In this document: positions 10,987 through 22,058 of the stretch, piece by piece
Position numbering within the stretch: the first letter of the stretch is position 1
Layout of the letters: the number at the start of each line of letters is the position of its first letter
Assembly: GCA_019054805.1 (NCBI GenBank)
Contig: JAHQIY010000026.1
Coordinates: 124,001-188,000 of the forward strand
Reading direction: 5' to 3'
Source of the DNA: Brachionus manjavacas
Taxonomy: Eukaryota > Rotifera > Eurotatoria > Ploima > Brachionidae
Length of the DNA: 64,000 nt
The notes under the pieces: model-generated
What the model saw: only the letters and a program-made list of their open reading frames with translations
What the model was told of the DNA's origin: nothing
Database searches by the model: none
Program-made: the position numbers and the translations under genes

Positions 10987-13900
10987 ATGGAACGGATATT
11001 TATTTACACAATGTTAACTTGCTTTTTAAAATATGCTTTTTATTGTCGTTTTTTCTTTATTTTGGCTTCTGGTGAACTTGATGGATTCAAATCACACAGC
11101 GCTAACGAATGCAATATAATAGACAACGAATACTGCATTCATAAACCTTTAAAAGGTAAAAAAATATTAAAATCATTTTTGTAATACTTTTTTTCTTTTA
11201 CCTAATTTTATTCATTAATGATAAAAGGTATGAAAAAACCTTCTTCTCAAAAATCTTCTCAAAAAAAACAGACTAAAATTTAAAATTCATTTCTTTATGT
11301 AGATGATTGCACAGTGACAATTATCTCACCATTTACTTGTGCAAGCCAACAAAATGAGACCTCTTGTGACTTTTTTCTCGACTGGAGCATAATCAACGAC
11401 AATGTTGTAAAATTTACTTTGAGCAAATACAATTATCAAATGAATGAATGGATCGCGCTTATATTTTCGAATTCCAATATTTCCAACAATGATGTATGTA
11501 CCATTTGGCATTGAATTGTTCATTCCTTTAATTTCATCCATTTTAAAAATTAAGGTAAATTCTGACATAATAATAGCCTTGTTGCCATCGACTAGCAGTC
11601 CGCGGATTTTAAATGGGTATAATATTTTTAAAAAAAAATTAAGTTATCCTCACTTTTTCTAGCATTATAAAAGGTTCGGACGTGATCCTGGTTGATGACT
11701 TACAGGAAGTTGATTCATCTTTGTTTGGTTATAGCGAAAAAAAACTTCTTAGTGACAAAATATCCTTTGCAAAGAACTATGTTGATATTGAATTTTCATT
11801 TAAATACACATCCGAAAATTCAATAAATCTGAACAAGTGTTCGAATGATGATCCGAGCAAAGGATTCTACATGTTTTTGATGAGTGGCAAATTGGACAAC
11901 AGATTTAATATTCTTTTCGAGACTGCTACTATTCCTAAGATATTCGGACCGTTCTGTTTGAATTCGTGCTCGAAAGATTTATCTTTCCTAGAACACGAGT
12001 CGCCGCAGAATCAAAGCCTAGATTTTAAAATTCAAGAAAAAAAGCAAGCAATTAGCAAAACTGATCAAAACACTAGTTCTCAATTGATTTCAAATGAACC
12101 GACAACTAAGAATATTTCTTCTACTTCAAGCAGCAAAACTGTCTCAATTGAGCCAGTGAGCATTCATTCGGATTCAACTCTTACAACTAATTTAGCCAAA
12201 CTAGTTTTGAATTCAACCACAGACGCCACTACATCTACTAGTACTAACATTCCAACTTCAATTCATGTGACTTCAATCGAAACCACTACGGAAGAAAAAT
12301 TAAACTCTACATCAGCAGTCAAAGATTTTTTTACCACACAAGAAATCAAAACTCAAAGCATTACGAGCACTCAGAATACTAATTATGAATCAGTACAAAT
12401 GAGTACAACTGATCCTTTAATTTTTCAAGATGCTTCTCAAGTGACCCAAGAAATAACTACCAGTGCAGTTAGTTCGTCTAATTTGTCAATAGATTTTTGC
12501 TCAGATCAAGTGCAAAATTTGTCTTATGCAAACTTGGCATTTATTTACGATCATCGAGTGAATACCATCAATTATACTGTGACATTTAGTTTGAATTTTA
12601 GTTATATTAGAATGGGCATATTCAACAAAAATCCACAAAATAATGTAAGAACTTAACAGAACTAAAATATTAAATTGGAAAGAAATTTTTTTTCTTTTTT
12701 CTGTACACTTGATTTTGAGCAGTTCAGGTTTTGTTGTAAAAAATTTCTGTTAATGCAAAAATGGTTTTTGCACTTTGTTGCTCTCAGAATAATTTCTAGC
12801 TTTAAAATAATTTATAATCAAAATAAAGTTAAGCTTGATGATCGATCTGAAGTTGTTTTGAGAATAAAACACATGTTAATTAAATATACATTTAAACACT
12901 TAAACAAGTTCTGGATTTGTGCACAATCAGCATCTGGAAGTTACTTAATGCTGAGGTGTATGACAGAACTATTGACCAGTTTATGTAATTTATTAGCTGA
13001 TGACAAAATGCTGAAGAGATCGAAACAATGGCAATGTGAAAACTTACATTTATTTTAAAAATTTTAAATCTAATAATAGATAATCCAAATTAGATTTTTG
13101 TCTTTTTATATTTTTAAATTATTTTAAATCTGTACACCCAAAAGCAGCAAAGTACTAAGTTTTCACGTTGCTGAAACAAGTGGTTGCCTGTTAGAACCGT
13201 GCTCAATACGACCCATGAGAAATCACAAATCAGCCTAGTTCTTTTAAAGTTCTCTTGGTCTTTTAATAAACATCAAGTCACACAGTGTCGTGAAACAATA
13301 CTTTAATTGACTCCAAAAAGAAATTTTCAAAATGATTTTTCTGTAATGGGCTGCATTTTTTCTAGAGATTTATAATATATTAAGCATTTAAATGTCATCA
13401 AATGCATTACATGAATTTTTGGCAATTTTGTAGTGATGGATTACCTGGACTTAATTTATTTATTCATCTTTTTAGTCGTCTTGATCTAGATAAACTAGCA
13501 TTGAACAATCATTTCACTTATAAAACCATTTTCATATTAGATAAATTCAGAGTTGTTTAAAAGTCCCAAATTAAAGTCAAAGTCCAGACTTTGAAATTAA
13601 AAAAAAAAAAAGTCCAAGACAATTTATCATTTTTAAATAATTTAAGTATTTTTCTAGTCATGATATTCATCGTAAAAAAAATAAAAGTCATTGACTTGAC
13701 TTGAGACTTTTAACTTTTAAACAACTCTGGATAAAATATATTTAACAGTACATTTCTATAACACGTTAATTTATAAATTTACTGGTCTACCAGTATATTT
13801 ATAAATTATATATTATATTTATAATACTAAAACTTGAAGAATGGTCAGCCCAGAGCAATCAAATGAAAATCTTCCTATTGATGATATTATCGATAAAGTT

Positions 13901-16900
13901 AATTCTTTGTTGGGTATAAGAAATAATGTATGTGATAATCAACAAAAACAAGCACAAAAAATGATTACAAGAAGTAAAAAATATATTCCAGAAGCTTGCT
14001 TGGTGGTCAAGGTATGGTAAAATGCAAATGAATTGGTCAATGTATGACAAATTGATGTGGTTTCAAAAAATCCCAGATGTTATGTAACTCAAGATATCAT
14101 GGAGGGAATTCAAGCTGCAAAAACAAATAAATTTAAGATTACACTATTTCAGTAATTTACTCAACTTGTTTCAGTAAATTACTTATTTAAAAAAAATCAG
14201 TAAATATCTGAAATTTTTTATGTTTTACATTTTTACTGCTAGACCATAAATTTGTAAATTTGTAAATTTACGTGTTTTAGAAATTTATGGTAACATATTT
14301 ATTTGTTTAGGCTTGAGTTTCAATTTTTTGAAGCATTCGATGTCTTAATTGGTATTCTTTCTGACCACATGTTTAAGTCGATGACTCAACTTAACACATG
14401 TGACTTAAGATTTTTTTTTTAATTTTGTAAGAAGTTTTGTATAAAAGTCAAATTTTAGATATTAGATATTTTTTAATTTTATTTATTAAAGTTACAACAT
14501 TTGTGTTTATGAGCTCTTCTGTGGTGATGAGTTGAATGAAAGAGCTTGATTAAAATATTCAAAAAATTTCTTTCCAAACTTATATTAAATATTAAAAATA
14601 AATAATTTTTTTTTCATCAGAATGAAACCTATCTGGTAATAGCCGAAGCAAATCAAACTTTTAGTTCAATGTAATTTCGTAAAAATATATTCTTTTTTTA
14701 TTTTTTGAAAAAAAAATGTGAATAATTTTTTTATTCTAAAATTAGATATGTAAACAAAAATGAATCAGAAAGCATTACATCTTCAGTGGGTGGAAATAAA
14801 GTGAGTTTTAGCATAGGAAGAGAAGTGGTGCTGTCAAACGGTGTTTTCATGGGAGATTGCCAATACTTCAATTTTTACATTGGAAATGATAGCGACATAG
14901 GCAGATCAAAATTTATTACAAATCCAAGCGAAAATTCCGTTTTGAAATCATCGGCAGAATCTGTTTGTTTTCAATCTTGTTCATATATTGGTAAGCAAAA
15001 TTTAAAAAATCAAAATAAAATTATTGACGGGCAAAATTTTAGAGAGAAAAAGAGTTGAAATAAATTTAAAATTCAACGTCAACAATTATTTGTATCACCC
15101 TGATTTGGAGAATTTAAATAGTGAAAAAACAAAAAATTTATCCAAAAATATCATTGAAATTGTAATTGTTCTATTTCGAAGTGAAAAAAATTTAAATTTC
15201 AAATTTTTTAGTTCAAGACCGCTTTGAATGATAAATTTGAAAGTTTTGCTATCATCAACATTTTGAAGGCAAACAACAGAAGAGGTTCTTGGAAAAGACA
15301 AATAATGGCAGACATAATTATTATTGAATCAAAATTGACTGTTTGGTCGCAAAACAGTCCTAAGTTTACACAAAATAATGTTTTGAAAATTCTCCGTGAA
15401 AGCACTGCTTTCTCTCATTTATACCAGATTAATGGATTCTCCATAATTGAGAGCTTTTCAGATAAGACATCTGCTTCAATTCAAACTACAACCTTAAAGC
15501 GTAAGTCTTTTTTGCTTCTAAAACCTTCCCATTGACTTATTAATTCGATTGTGAACTAAAAACTATAAAGAATATTTTAGATGAAAATTTCTCTTATTTA
15601 GTGAGTGAGAAAAATTAATTAATTCATGAAAATAATAGAAATAATATCATGATAAAAAAAAAACTGAAAAGAAAAATTTTTATTTGACAATTGAGCCACC
15701 TTGGCTCTTAATCTTTATTAAAAATTTCTTTAAAAATAAACTAGTCCTAAAAAAACATGTTTTGTTTTTTTAAAATTATAACTATCAAATTCAAGATTTC
15801 CTGTGTTAATTTGTTGAATTTAGTCTAAAAAAACTTTGTTTCATTATTTTAATTTATAAAGGGCAATTTTTTTTAAATTTAATTAATCAAAAAAAACTTT
15901 ATATCTGTAATTTCTGAAATTTATTAATTTAATCTAATTAACTTCCATTATGGAGAAGTATATGTAAAAAATAAAAAAAAAAGAAATATCAAAAAAAATT
16001 AAAGAATTAATTAATTACTCTATTTTTATCTGATCTTATTTTATTAACTTTATTTTTATAATTTATTCAGAAGGAGCTCTAGCTCGGTATAGAAAACAAA
16101 TAAATAAAAAATAAATAATAATAGAGGAACTTAGTCCAAAGTGAAACGTTTCATAAATTTTTTAATTGAAGTTCATTTTAAATATTTCCTAAGTGCTTAG
16201 ATGTCAAGTTACACAAGCAAAGTCTAATTGAGTAACAGATCCCGTCATCTGATTCAAAAATTTTTTTTGAGTTGAATTTTGAGTTTTGGAAGGATTATTT
16301 ATGATTTTTGACAAGTTTAAATTAAAAAATTTGATGAGAAGAGCAATATTACTTGAAAATGAATTCTTTGATGGTGCTTCCTCTCACATCGAGTGAAAGA
16401 TAAGAGATAAAGGGAGTTAAATCTAATTGAGTTAATGAAAGAAAGCTTTGAGAAGAGATAAAGTTTTTCAAACTTAAAAATTTTCAATACTTTGAGCACT
16501 CTGGGCATGTGATATGTTGGTCGAGGGTTTAACTTTTGTGTGATTAGATTGTTTTGTGAGAGATTAAGAGAGACATGAAGTACAACCAAAGTAGCTTCGT
16601 TGGACTTTTTTAAGTTCTCTATGGCGTAGGTGTTGAAGTTAAGATCAGATCTAAAGGTTATACCAAGGTAATCGATCTGGTCAGATTTCATTAGAATTGA
16701 ATAATTGAGATATAAATTGCATGATTTATTTAACTTGAAATTTTTCTCTTTTTTAGTTTCCCAATACTTTTTTTCAAATTAAATTAAAAAAAAAGACATG
16801 AATTTTAATTTTAGAACAAAAGAACAAAGCAAAATTTGAAATTCAAAAAAATTTTTTTGCTTAGGTCTAAAACTCGTTCTGCTTAATGTATCAGCTGATA

Positions 16901-19384
16901 CCAATAATTTCACCCGAATTTAGTCTCTTTAACTTATTTGTATAATTTCCTAATAAATAAATTGCTTTGCAGTGGCTTAACTTGGGTTACCAAATGTTGG
17001 CATTGGCTGATACATTTTGTTGAAAGGGCTTATAAAAAAAAGTTATTTAAATTTCAAATTTTTTTTTGATTTTGTTGATCCAACATTCACAATTTGAACA
17101 AATTAGATATTTAGTTAAATAATTTAACTTTATTTATCCAAGTTAATTTACGTTTAGAGTCATAGATTTCAAAATTTACCTTAATATGTTTAAAAATTAA
17201 GATAAAAGTTAATGTTCGCGTTTACAAATAGATTAAAAATAAATATTTTATTTGAAAAAAAAATCTAAATTTTAAATAATTGAATCAAATGAAAAAATTG
17301 AACATTGAAAAGTTGAAATAAAATTTTTTTTAAAAAACCTGTGAAAATAATTCTGATACTTGATATGACTAAATATATACTATTTATTGATATTGACTAA
17401 ATTGTTTTTTTTTGCAGCTATCGACACCGAATACCCTAAAGTATTTGCTTTGGCATTAGTGTTCAGTTTGCTGGTGACTGTTTTGGTTCTCGGAGGGGCT
17501 TTGTTCGCTTATCACCGATGGCAAAAGTCAAAATCCAACGAAAATTGTCCAAATCGCGGTTTTAGACTGGCGATGCCAAATCGACGAGTCAACTATGATG
17601 ACCAAATGCTAAATTCAGATTCTTCTCGAGATAACAAATTTCCAAATGGCAGTTTGGACCTTGAATTCACTAACCCTGCATATGAAGAAAATAAAAGAGA
17701 CAACGATGATTTGAATTTTACTGACTTTACAGGAAGTCGAGAAATGGGAATAGACATCGGCACTTTGGAGGAAAATTCACCAAAACAACCAGCAACAATG
17801 GAAGAGATAAGTGAAAAAAGAGACGACCTAGAACATTTGCGTAGCATTTTAAACGAGTGTTTGAAAACAGAGTCCAAAGATTCAAACGATGAGTCCTCGC
17901 ATGCTGCAATGAATAAACTTTATCGTGCAAGCAACTTGGAGAATTTAAAGACTGAAGAAGACGAAATCAACTTTGAATACTTTGCAGAATTTAAAAATAA
18001 ACAGCACATTGAAGATGAAAGAAAAAATTCCATGCCCAAAGAAAAGCCTGGTTCCATTGATGAAGAAAATTCATGCGATGAAAAAACTGAGAGTGTAGCC
18101 AATATTTTTAGTACAAACATCGAGCAAAACTTACCAGAACTATTTGGTCAATATCTGGAGGAAAATAAAGCCAACCAAAGTCAACAAATGGAAAATCAAC
18201 CAGACCAAGAGTCACTTGAGAGTGTTCCAAAAGACTCGCTGAATGTATCAACGGAGGAGCCGTCTGAAGACGAAGACTTCAAGCCAATTGATAAAAATGC
18301 ATTCAAAAACTTTCGCGTTGAGTCCAACAACAAATTTGTAATTGACGAAAGCAAGAGTTCATTCAAAGAATTAATAAAACTGCAGAGCGAAAATACAGAA
18401 AGCAGTGCTAGTTTCACTAAAGAGCTAGCCCAACAAGAAGTAAAAGACAAAAAGATTAAAGAAGAGTCGGATAAAGTTGATATTTTCAAGTTTTTATCCG
18501 GCGGAATTGGTAACTTTTGAATATTTGAATAAAAAATTTTGCTAAAATTTTATGAATTTTTTTCTTAAGCTGAATTTTCTACTCCCAGAGTATGCGCCTT
18601 GAAGATTCCTTCGAAAGAAGTGAATCCAGGCATCCATTTTTGTGATAGCAACATGATACTAGATATTGACAAGAATTCGCCAGCAGACTTAGCCGGTGTT
18701 AAGCCTGGCGACAAAATTTTATTCATTGATAGTGTCAATGTTGAAAATTGGACATGCGACGATCTCAGGAGCAAAATTACTCAAGCTGTATCAAACACGT
18801 GCAACGATGAATTAACAATTGTGGTAATGAATGCAATTGAGTACAACATTTTTAAATCAAACCAAATATTTGTGGCAAACAAGAGCCCAGAAAATGGCAC
18901 CAATTTTTTTATGCCAAATAAAGAAACTGATCAAGAGCATAATTCAAGTGTATTAAAGTCTCTTAGTGAAACAGAATTTAATCCTTTCGACGACATTCCG
19001 AACCAAATGACTACTCCATTTCTGCACTATTCATCAATACCTCCACCTGAAACTTTTCAGTTAGATGGCACAAAAATAAACGAGTTCGACAGAGACGATA
19101 TCAGAGATGATTCACTGGAAGAGTCCACCAGTGAGACTATATCGAGTTGTATGGATGTCAACCAAAAGAAGGAGATTTCCCACAATACTATGAATGATTT
19201 TGATTTTTCATCAAATTTTACTTCGACAACTAATATTAATAATGAGACCTATTCGAATCCTTCGAAAATAATTTTTGATCAAGATTTTCAATTCAAAATG
19301 CCTTGGTCGACAGAAAACTCTCTTTCGGAAAGTACTGAAAACACGGTAAAGACAATTCCGGCCAAAAATAAAAAAGAGTTCTAG
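10987..19384 (+). CDS. Single-pass membrane protein: 2x DOMON-like, SEA-like, TM, NPxY tail, PDZ
   Basis: Ten-exon model: 10987-11155, 11303-11493, 11555-11616, 11663-12644, 14621-14670, 14746-14990, 15043-15161, 15212-15500, 17418-18509, 18570-19384. All introns are GT-AG, and the total is 4014 nt (1337 aa plus stop). Layout: signal peptide (about 1-29); DOMON-like domain 1 (about 57-245, with FTLSKYNYQMNEWIALIFS and a GFYMFLMSG...CLNSC ending); Ser/Thr-rich stalk (about 245-420); DOMON-like domain 2 (about 425-565, ending CQYFNFYIG...VCFQSC); SEA-like module (about 567-680, with HPDLENLNS and GSW); TM helix (about 710-736); acidic cytoplasmic tail with NPAY near 788; PDZ domain (about 1070-1155, SPADLAGVKPGDKILFID). 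The last 180 residues are low-complexity. DOMON domains bind haem or sugars, SEA modules often self-cleave, and PDZ domains bind C-terminal peptides; applying these roles here is inference. I recognise no named family with this whole architecture. Confidence 0.85.
13548..13729. mobile_element. hAT-type MITE in an intron
   Basis: 182 bp bounded by inverted repeats beginning CAGAGTTGTTTAAAAGT. The flanks carry a near-perfect 8-bp duplication: GATAAATT (13540-13547) and GATAAAAT (13730-13737). CAG-type ends and an 8-bp target duplication indicate the hAT superfamily. It has no coding capacity. It sits in the 1976-nt intron between exons 4 and 5 of the DOMON/SEA/PDZ gene. Confidence 0.75.
13841..14020 (+). 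pseudogene. Fragment resembling retroelement integrase C-terminal tail
   Basis: A 59-codon open frame with NLPIDDIIDKVNSLLG and QQKQAQKMITRSKKYIPEA. The pattern Q-x-KQA-x-KM-x(3)-S-x-K-x(2)-P is typical of the region after the integrase core in Gypsy-like/KRBA2-like elements. Homology appears to continue in other frames after the stop. Low confidence: based on one motif. Confidence 0.4.
16015..16125 (+). mobile_element. 5'-truncated LINE 3' end
   Basis: The 3' terminus AGAAGGAGCTCTAGCTCGGT followed by ATAGAAAAC and an (AAATAA)n tail matches the ends of the copies at 35334-35930 and 62319-62605. Only the 3' UTR and tail remain. It lies in the 1917-nt intron before the TM exon of the DOMON/SEA/PDZ gene. 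Confidence 0.7.
16317..16740 (-). pseudogene. LINE reverse-transcriptase thumb remnant
   Basis: Minus-strand reading gives SCNLYLNYSILMKSDQIDYL, then GITFRSDLNFNT, IENLKKSNEATLVVL and SFTRCERKHHQR. The DYLGI...SDLNFNTY..NLKK pattern is the post-catalytic region of a non-LTR RT. It is antisense within the same intron as the previous element. Confidence 0.6.
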
Positions 19385-19850
19385 AATTTCAAAATCTTTT
19401 TTATTTAACAGTGAAAAAATTATTAAAAAACGCTTCTACGGTCTATGTACTCTAATTTTGTAACTTAATTTATATTTTTCGTTTTTTTTTTCTTTTTTTA
19501 TTTTAAAACCTGACAATTTTTTTTTAATTAGTACTTATGCAACTATGTTATATCAATATCCGTCGAAAGATTTTTAAAAAAATTATTTAAATAAAAAGAA
19601 GCTTGACATTTTTTTTAAGTAAAAAAAATTTAAATTTTTTTTTAAAATCATTATCTTCACTATTAATTTTCTTTTTATCCTATAGTTTTTTCATCAAAGC
19701 TATTATTGACTCTCAATTAGATCAATGTTTTAAAATTAAGTATTTAATAAATAAATAAAAGAATACGATTTAATTTTTTTTTATTTATAAGGTTTTTATT
19801 TTTTAATTTTGAATCAAATATCTAAATTTTCTTGGGTAAAAAATTAAAAA
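19385..19850. other. Convergent 3' UTR spacer
   Basis: AT-rich region between two converging genes. AATAAA-type signals for the plus-strand gene occur near 19747-19757. For the minus-strand selenoprotein gene, TTTATT on the plus strand near 19785-19800 reads AATAAA on its own strand. No coding exon was seen. Confidence 0.45.
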
Positions 19851-19940
19851 AAAATTGCTTATAATAAAAATTTTCAGTCTTTAACTTTCCGATAGGGATT
19901 CAGTTCTAGACGTCATTAATTAATACTCAATTTTTAATTA
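19850..19940 (-). promoter_or_regulatory. Candidate SECIS element (type 2) in selenoprotein U 3' UTR
   Basis: On the minus strand the core reads ATGA (19916-19913), then 12 nt, AA, then 23 nt and GA (19875-19874). This meets the eukaryotic SECIS spacing (ATGA-N10..13-AA-N18..27-GA). GTCT/AGAC and AACT/AGTT form helix II with two central mismatches. TCC/GGA closes a mini-stem above the AA, as in form 2 elements. The kink-turn quartet (UGAC/UGAA) has the expected tandem G.A pairs, and AT-rich flanks can form helix I. It lies 73 nt after the stop codon of a gene with an in-frame TGA. Folding was done by eye. Confidence 0.75.
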
Positions 19941-19988
19941 ACAAATCTCAAGAAATTAGATGTTTAATTCATATATAACAAAACAATT

Positions 19989-20730
19989 TTATTCTTTATT
20001 ATTTATATTTAACGCTTTTAAAATATCTTCAGCACTAACCATTTGAGAAGCATCTTCTTGTTTGTATTCAAGCAAAGCTTTGCCATTTTTATCTATTACT
20101 AAAGCTCCGCCATTTTGAAAACCATCTCCCTTCATGTCACCTTTGATACCGAGACTTTTGACCCTGTTGTTAGCATCGGTCCAAGCTTTTGACAAGAGCT
20201 TCTTGAACAAATCAAAAAAAGAAAATCTTTGAAACTGAAGAGCTTTATAGCATTCCATCTCTGGGTCCACATAAAGTTCTAACACATGACAAAATTTCAA
20301 TAGAGAAACAAAAATTTATTTGTAATATTTTTAAACTCACCTCCAGCAAAGTATCCTTCTTGAACAAACGGCTGAACAAAGCGTGAGTCAAATCCAATTC
20401 CAATAAAACTAATTTCATCGAATAATTAAATAATGAAGAGATTAATTAATTTAATACTAACCGGACATTATGCTTATCTAATGTTGGTTTTATTGAAGTG
20501 GACAACTCTTTAGCTGCCAGCCGACAGTACTGTCATCCAAATCGCCGAAAAAATAGAATTACGCATGGAGCTTCTTTCCAAAATGTCTCACATGCTGTTT
20601 TGGTCTAAAAGAATTAATTAAATGTTACCAAGTAATTTAAGTGTTTATAAAAAAAATTTACAGCCTCTATTTCGCCACTACTGTTAACTCTCTGGACAAG
20701 AATTTTCGCAATCTTAGACGGCGAAGACAT
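19989..20730 (-). CDS. SELENOU: Selenoprotein U, PRXL2B-type peroxiredoxin-like protein with UGA-Sec
   Basis: Four exons on the minus strand: 20730-20662, 20604-20462, 20408-20341, 20278-19989. All introns are GT-AG (53-62 nt). The total is 570 nt, or 189 aa. The protein is a thioredoxin-fold PRXL2/FAM213 member: ILFFRRFG-U-QYC at residues 39-50, VRFIGIGFDSRFVQ, GYFAGELYVD, and GIKGDMKGDGFQNGGALVID. In PRXL2B the first position of this redox motif is Cys; here it is TGA at 20535-20533 (residue 47). Together with the SECIS candidate in the 3' UTR this supports selenocysteine insertion. PRXL2B proteins reduce prostaglandin H2/prostamide H2, while other members act as general redox proteins; the activity here is inferred. 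Length matches the family (about 190-200 aa). A conventional gene finder would truncate it at the TGA and annotate only exon 4. Confidence 0.88.
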
Positions 20731-22058
20731 TCTTGTTGCCTTAAAATAGTAAATTAGTAAAATAATGATTTTAAAAAAATTTTTTTGGTTAAATTTAGTT
20801 TTTTAATCACGTTCTTATGCCATGTTAACTAATTCATAATATTTAAGTGAAATTATGCAATTTTTGTTGAATAAGAAAAAAATAAACTTTAAACGTGATT
20901 TTAAAATCTAGCAAATATCATATCAAACATTCTATTAAGTAATTAAAAATAGTGATAGGATAAGCTTAAATAAAAAAATTAAAATCAGACCTTTAGTTTT
21001 TATTAAATTTCTATGCAAGATTTTTAAATCATTCCTTTCTTTTAATAGTAACTAAAAATTTTTAGAAAGTTTCATGTGTATAGTGTTCTAAACTTTTTCC
21101 GGCAAAGTTATATCCCATTTTGTTTTATTCAATGAAGAATTACAGAATGTGAGATAGATGTTTCCAATTTTTTATTATGTAAATTAACTTTGAAATCAAA
21201 TAAATATTTTTCAGACAGAATTTTAGGCAAAATAATTATTATTTTTTAATAATTATTGTTTCAAAAAATTAAGCCATCTTGAGCGATTTATAAAAAATTA
21301 AAAAAAGTTTTCAACCGAGTTAAAGTTAATCAGAGATTAAACATTAAACATTTTCTATCCCAGCAGATAATGGAGAGGCGCTCATCTTCTTTTCCAGGAT
21401 ATATTTTTTAAAGGCTCCGATGTGATTAAAAGACTTCTCAGCCTATGGTTAAAATCAGAATTTAGTATTAGAGTTATTATAGTTGCATTCTTTTTAGGAG
21501 AAAAAGAAATTAAACAAAATCTGTAATAGAATTAAAAAGAAAAGACAATCAATTATTCAATGAAATTAATTTTTTATTCTGGTCAGTTCAATGTAATTCT
21601 GGACTAATTGAATTTTTAAATTACTATTTTTACCTAATCGAATTTTGTATGTTAAAAAATCTTAATCATTTTTATGTATATAAAAAAGTGAATTTTTCAC
21701 TTAATTGCAAAATAGATATTTAATTGTCTATTCAATTTTTCTATCATTTTTTCTATTATTTTTTTTATTAAAATTATAGTTTGGGGAAGACCCCGGGCAG
21801 TTTGGAATGGTCGCTAACCTCCCTTTCAGTCCCCGTGGTAAATAGATTTTGATAAATTGAAAAAACAAAATTTTCGAAAAACAGAATCTAATAAATGTTC
21901 GACAAATTATTTTAATTTTTTCTTTTTAACTTAAAATTTGTTTTTTAAGTCACATGTTAAGTTAAATAAATTTTTTTGTAAATTTTTTAAATATAATACC
22001 GTAAACTCGTGTTCACGGCTCTAAGAGTAAAGCCCAAATCCAACCTTTTTTCTTTAAG
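20731..22058. other. AT-rich spacer upstream of selenoprotein U
   Basis: No gene is supported apart from the short coding-like fragment at 21344-21444. A GC-rich island of about 55 bp stands out at 21784-21838 (begins GGGGAAGACCCCGGGCAG). Confidence 0.4.
21344..21444 (-). pseudogene. Repeated coding scrap (LEKKMSASPLSAGIE), possible transposase C-terminus
   Basis: The minus strand reads EKSFNHIGAFKKYILEKKMS then ASPLSAGIENV and a stop. A homologous reading occurs on the plus strand at 46251-46331 (LLEKEMSASPLSASIEKEQ and stop), with differences mostly at synonymous-type positions. The shape ERSF..IG..K..L...MS...L weakly resembles the hAT C-terminal dimerisation region. I cannot name the family. 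Confidence 0.4.

Noticed and set aside
11444..11662. Overlapping frame spanning exon 3 of the DOMON gene
   Set aside because: Only 11555-11616 of it is coding in my model. The rest reads through introns with good GT/AG borders.
12675..13058. 127-codon open frame inside the intron of the DOMON/SEA/PDZ gene
   Set aside because: Low-complexity translation (Phe/Lys/Leu-rich), no family motif, and it starts just after a good splice donor. Best explained as a fortuitous frame in AT-rich intron.
15162..15211. In-frame extension of exon 7 (IVIVLFRSEKNLNFKF) as real protein
   Set aside because: Splicing a 50-nt GT-AG intron here restores the SEA-like pattern and the frame of exon 8. The extension runs into a stop.
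17593..18489. Several long minus-strand frames opposite exon 9
   Set aside because: Antisense shadows of a Ser/Glu/Asn-rich coding exon. No independent motif.
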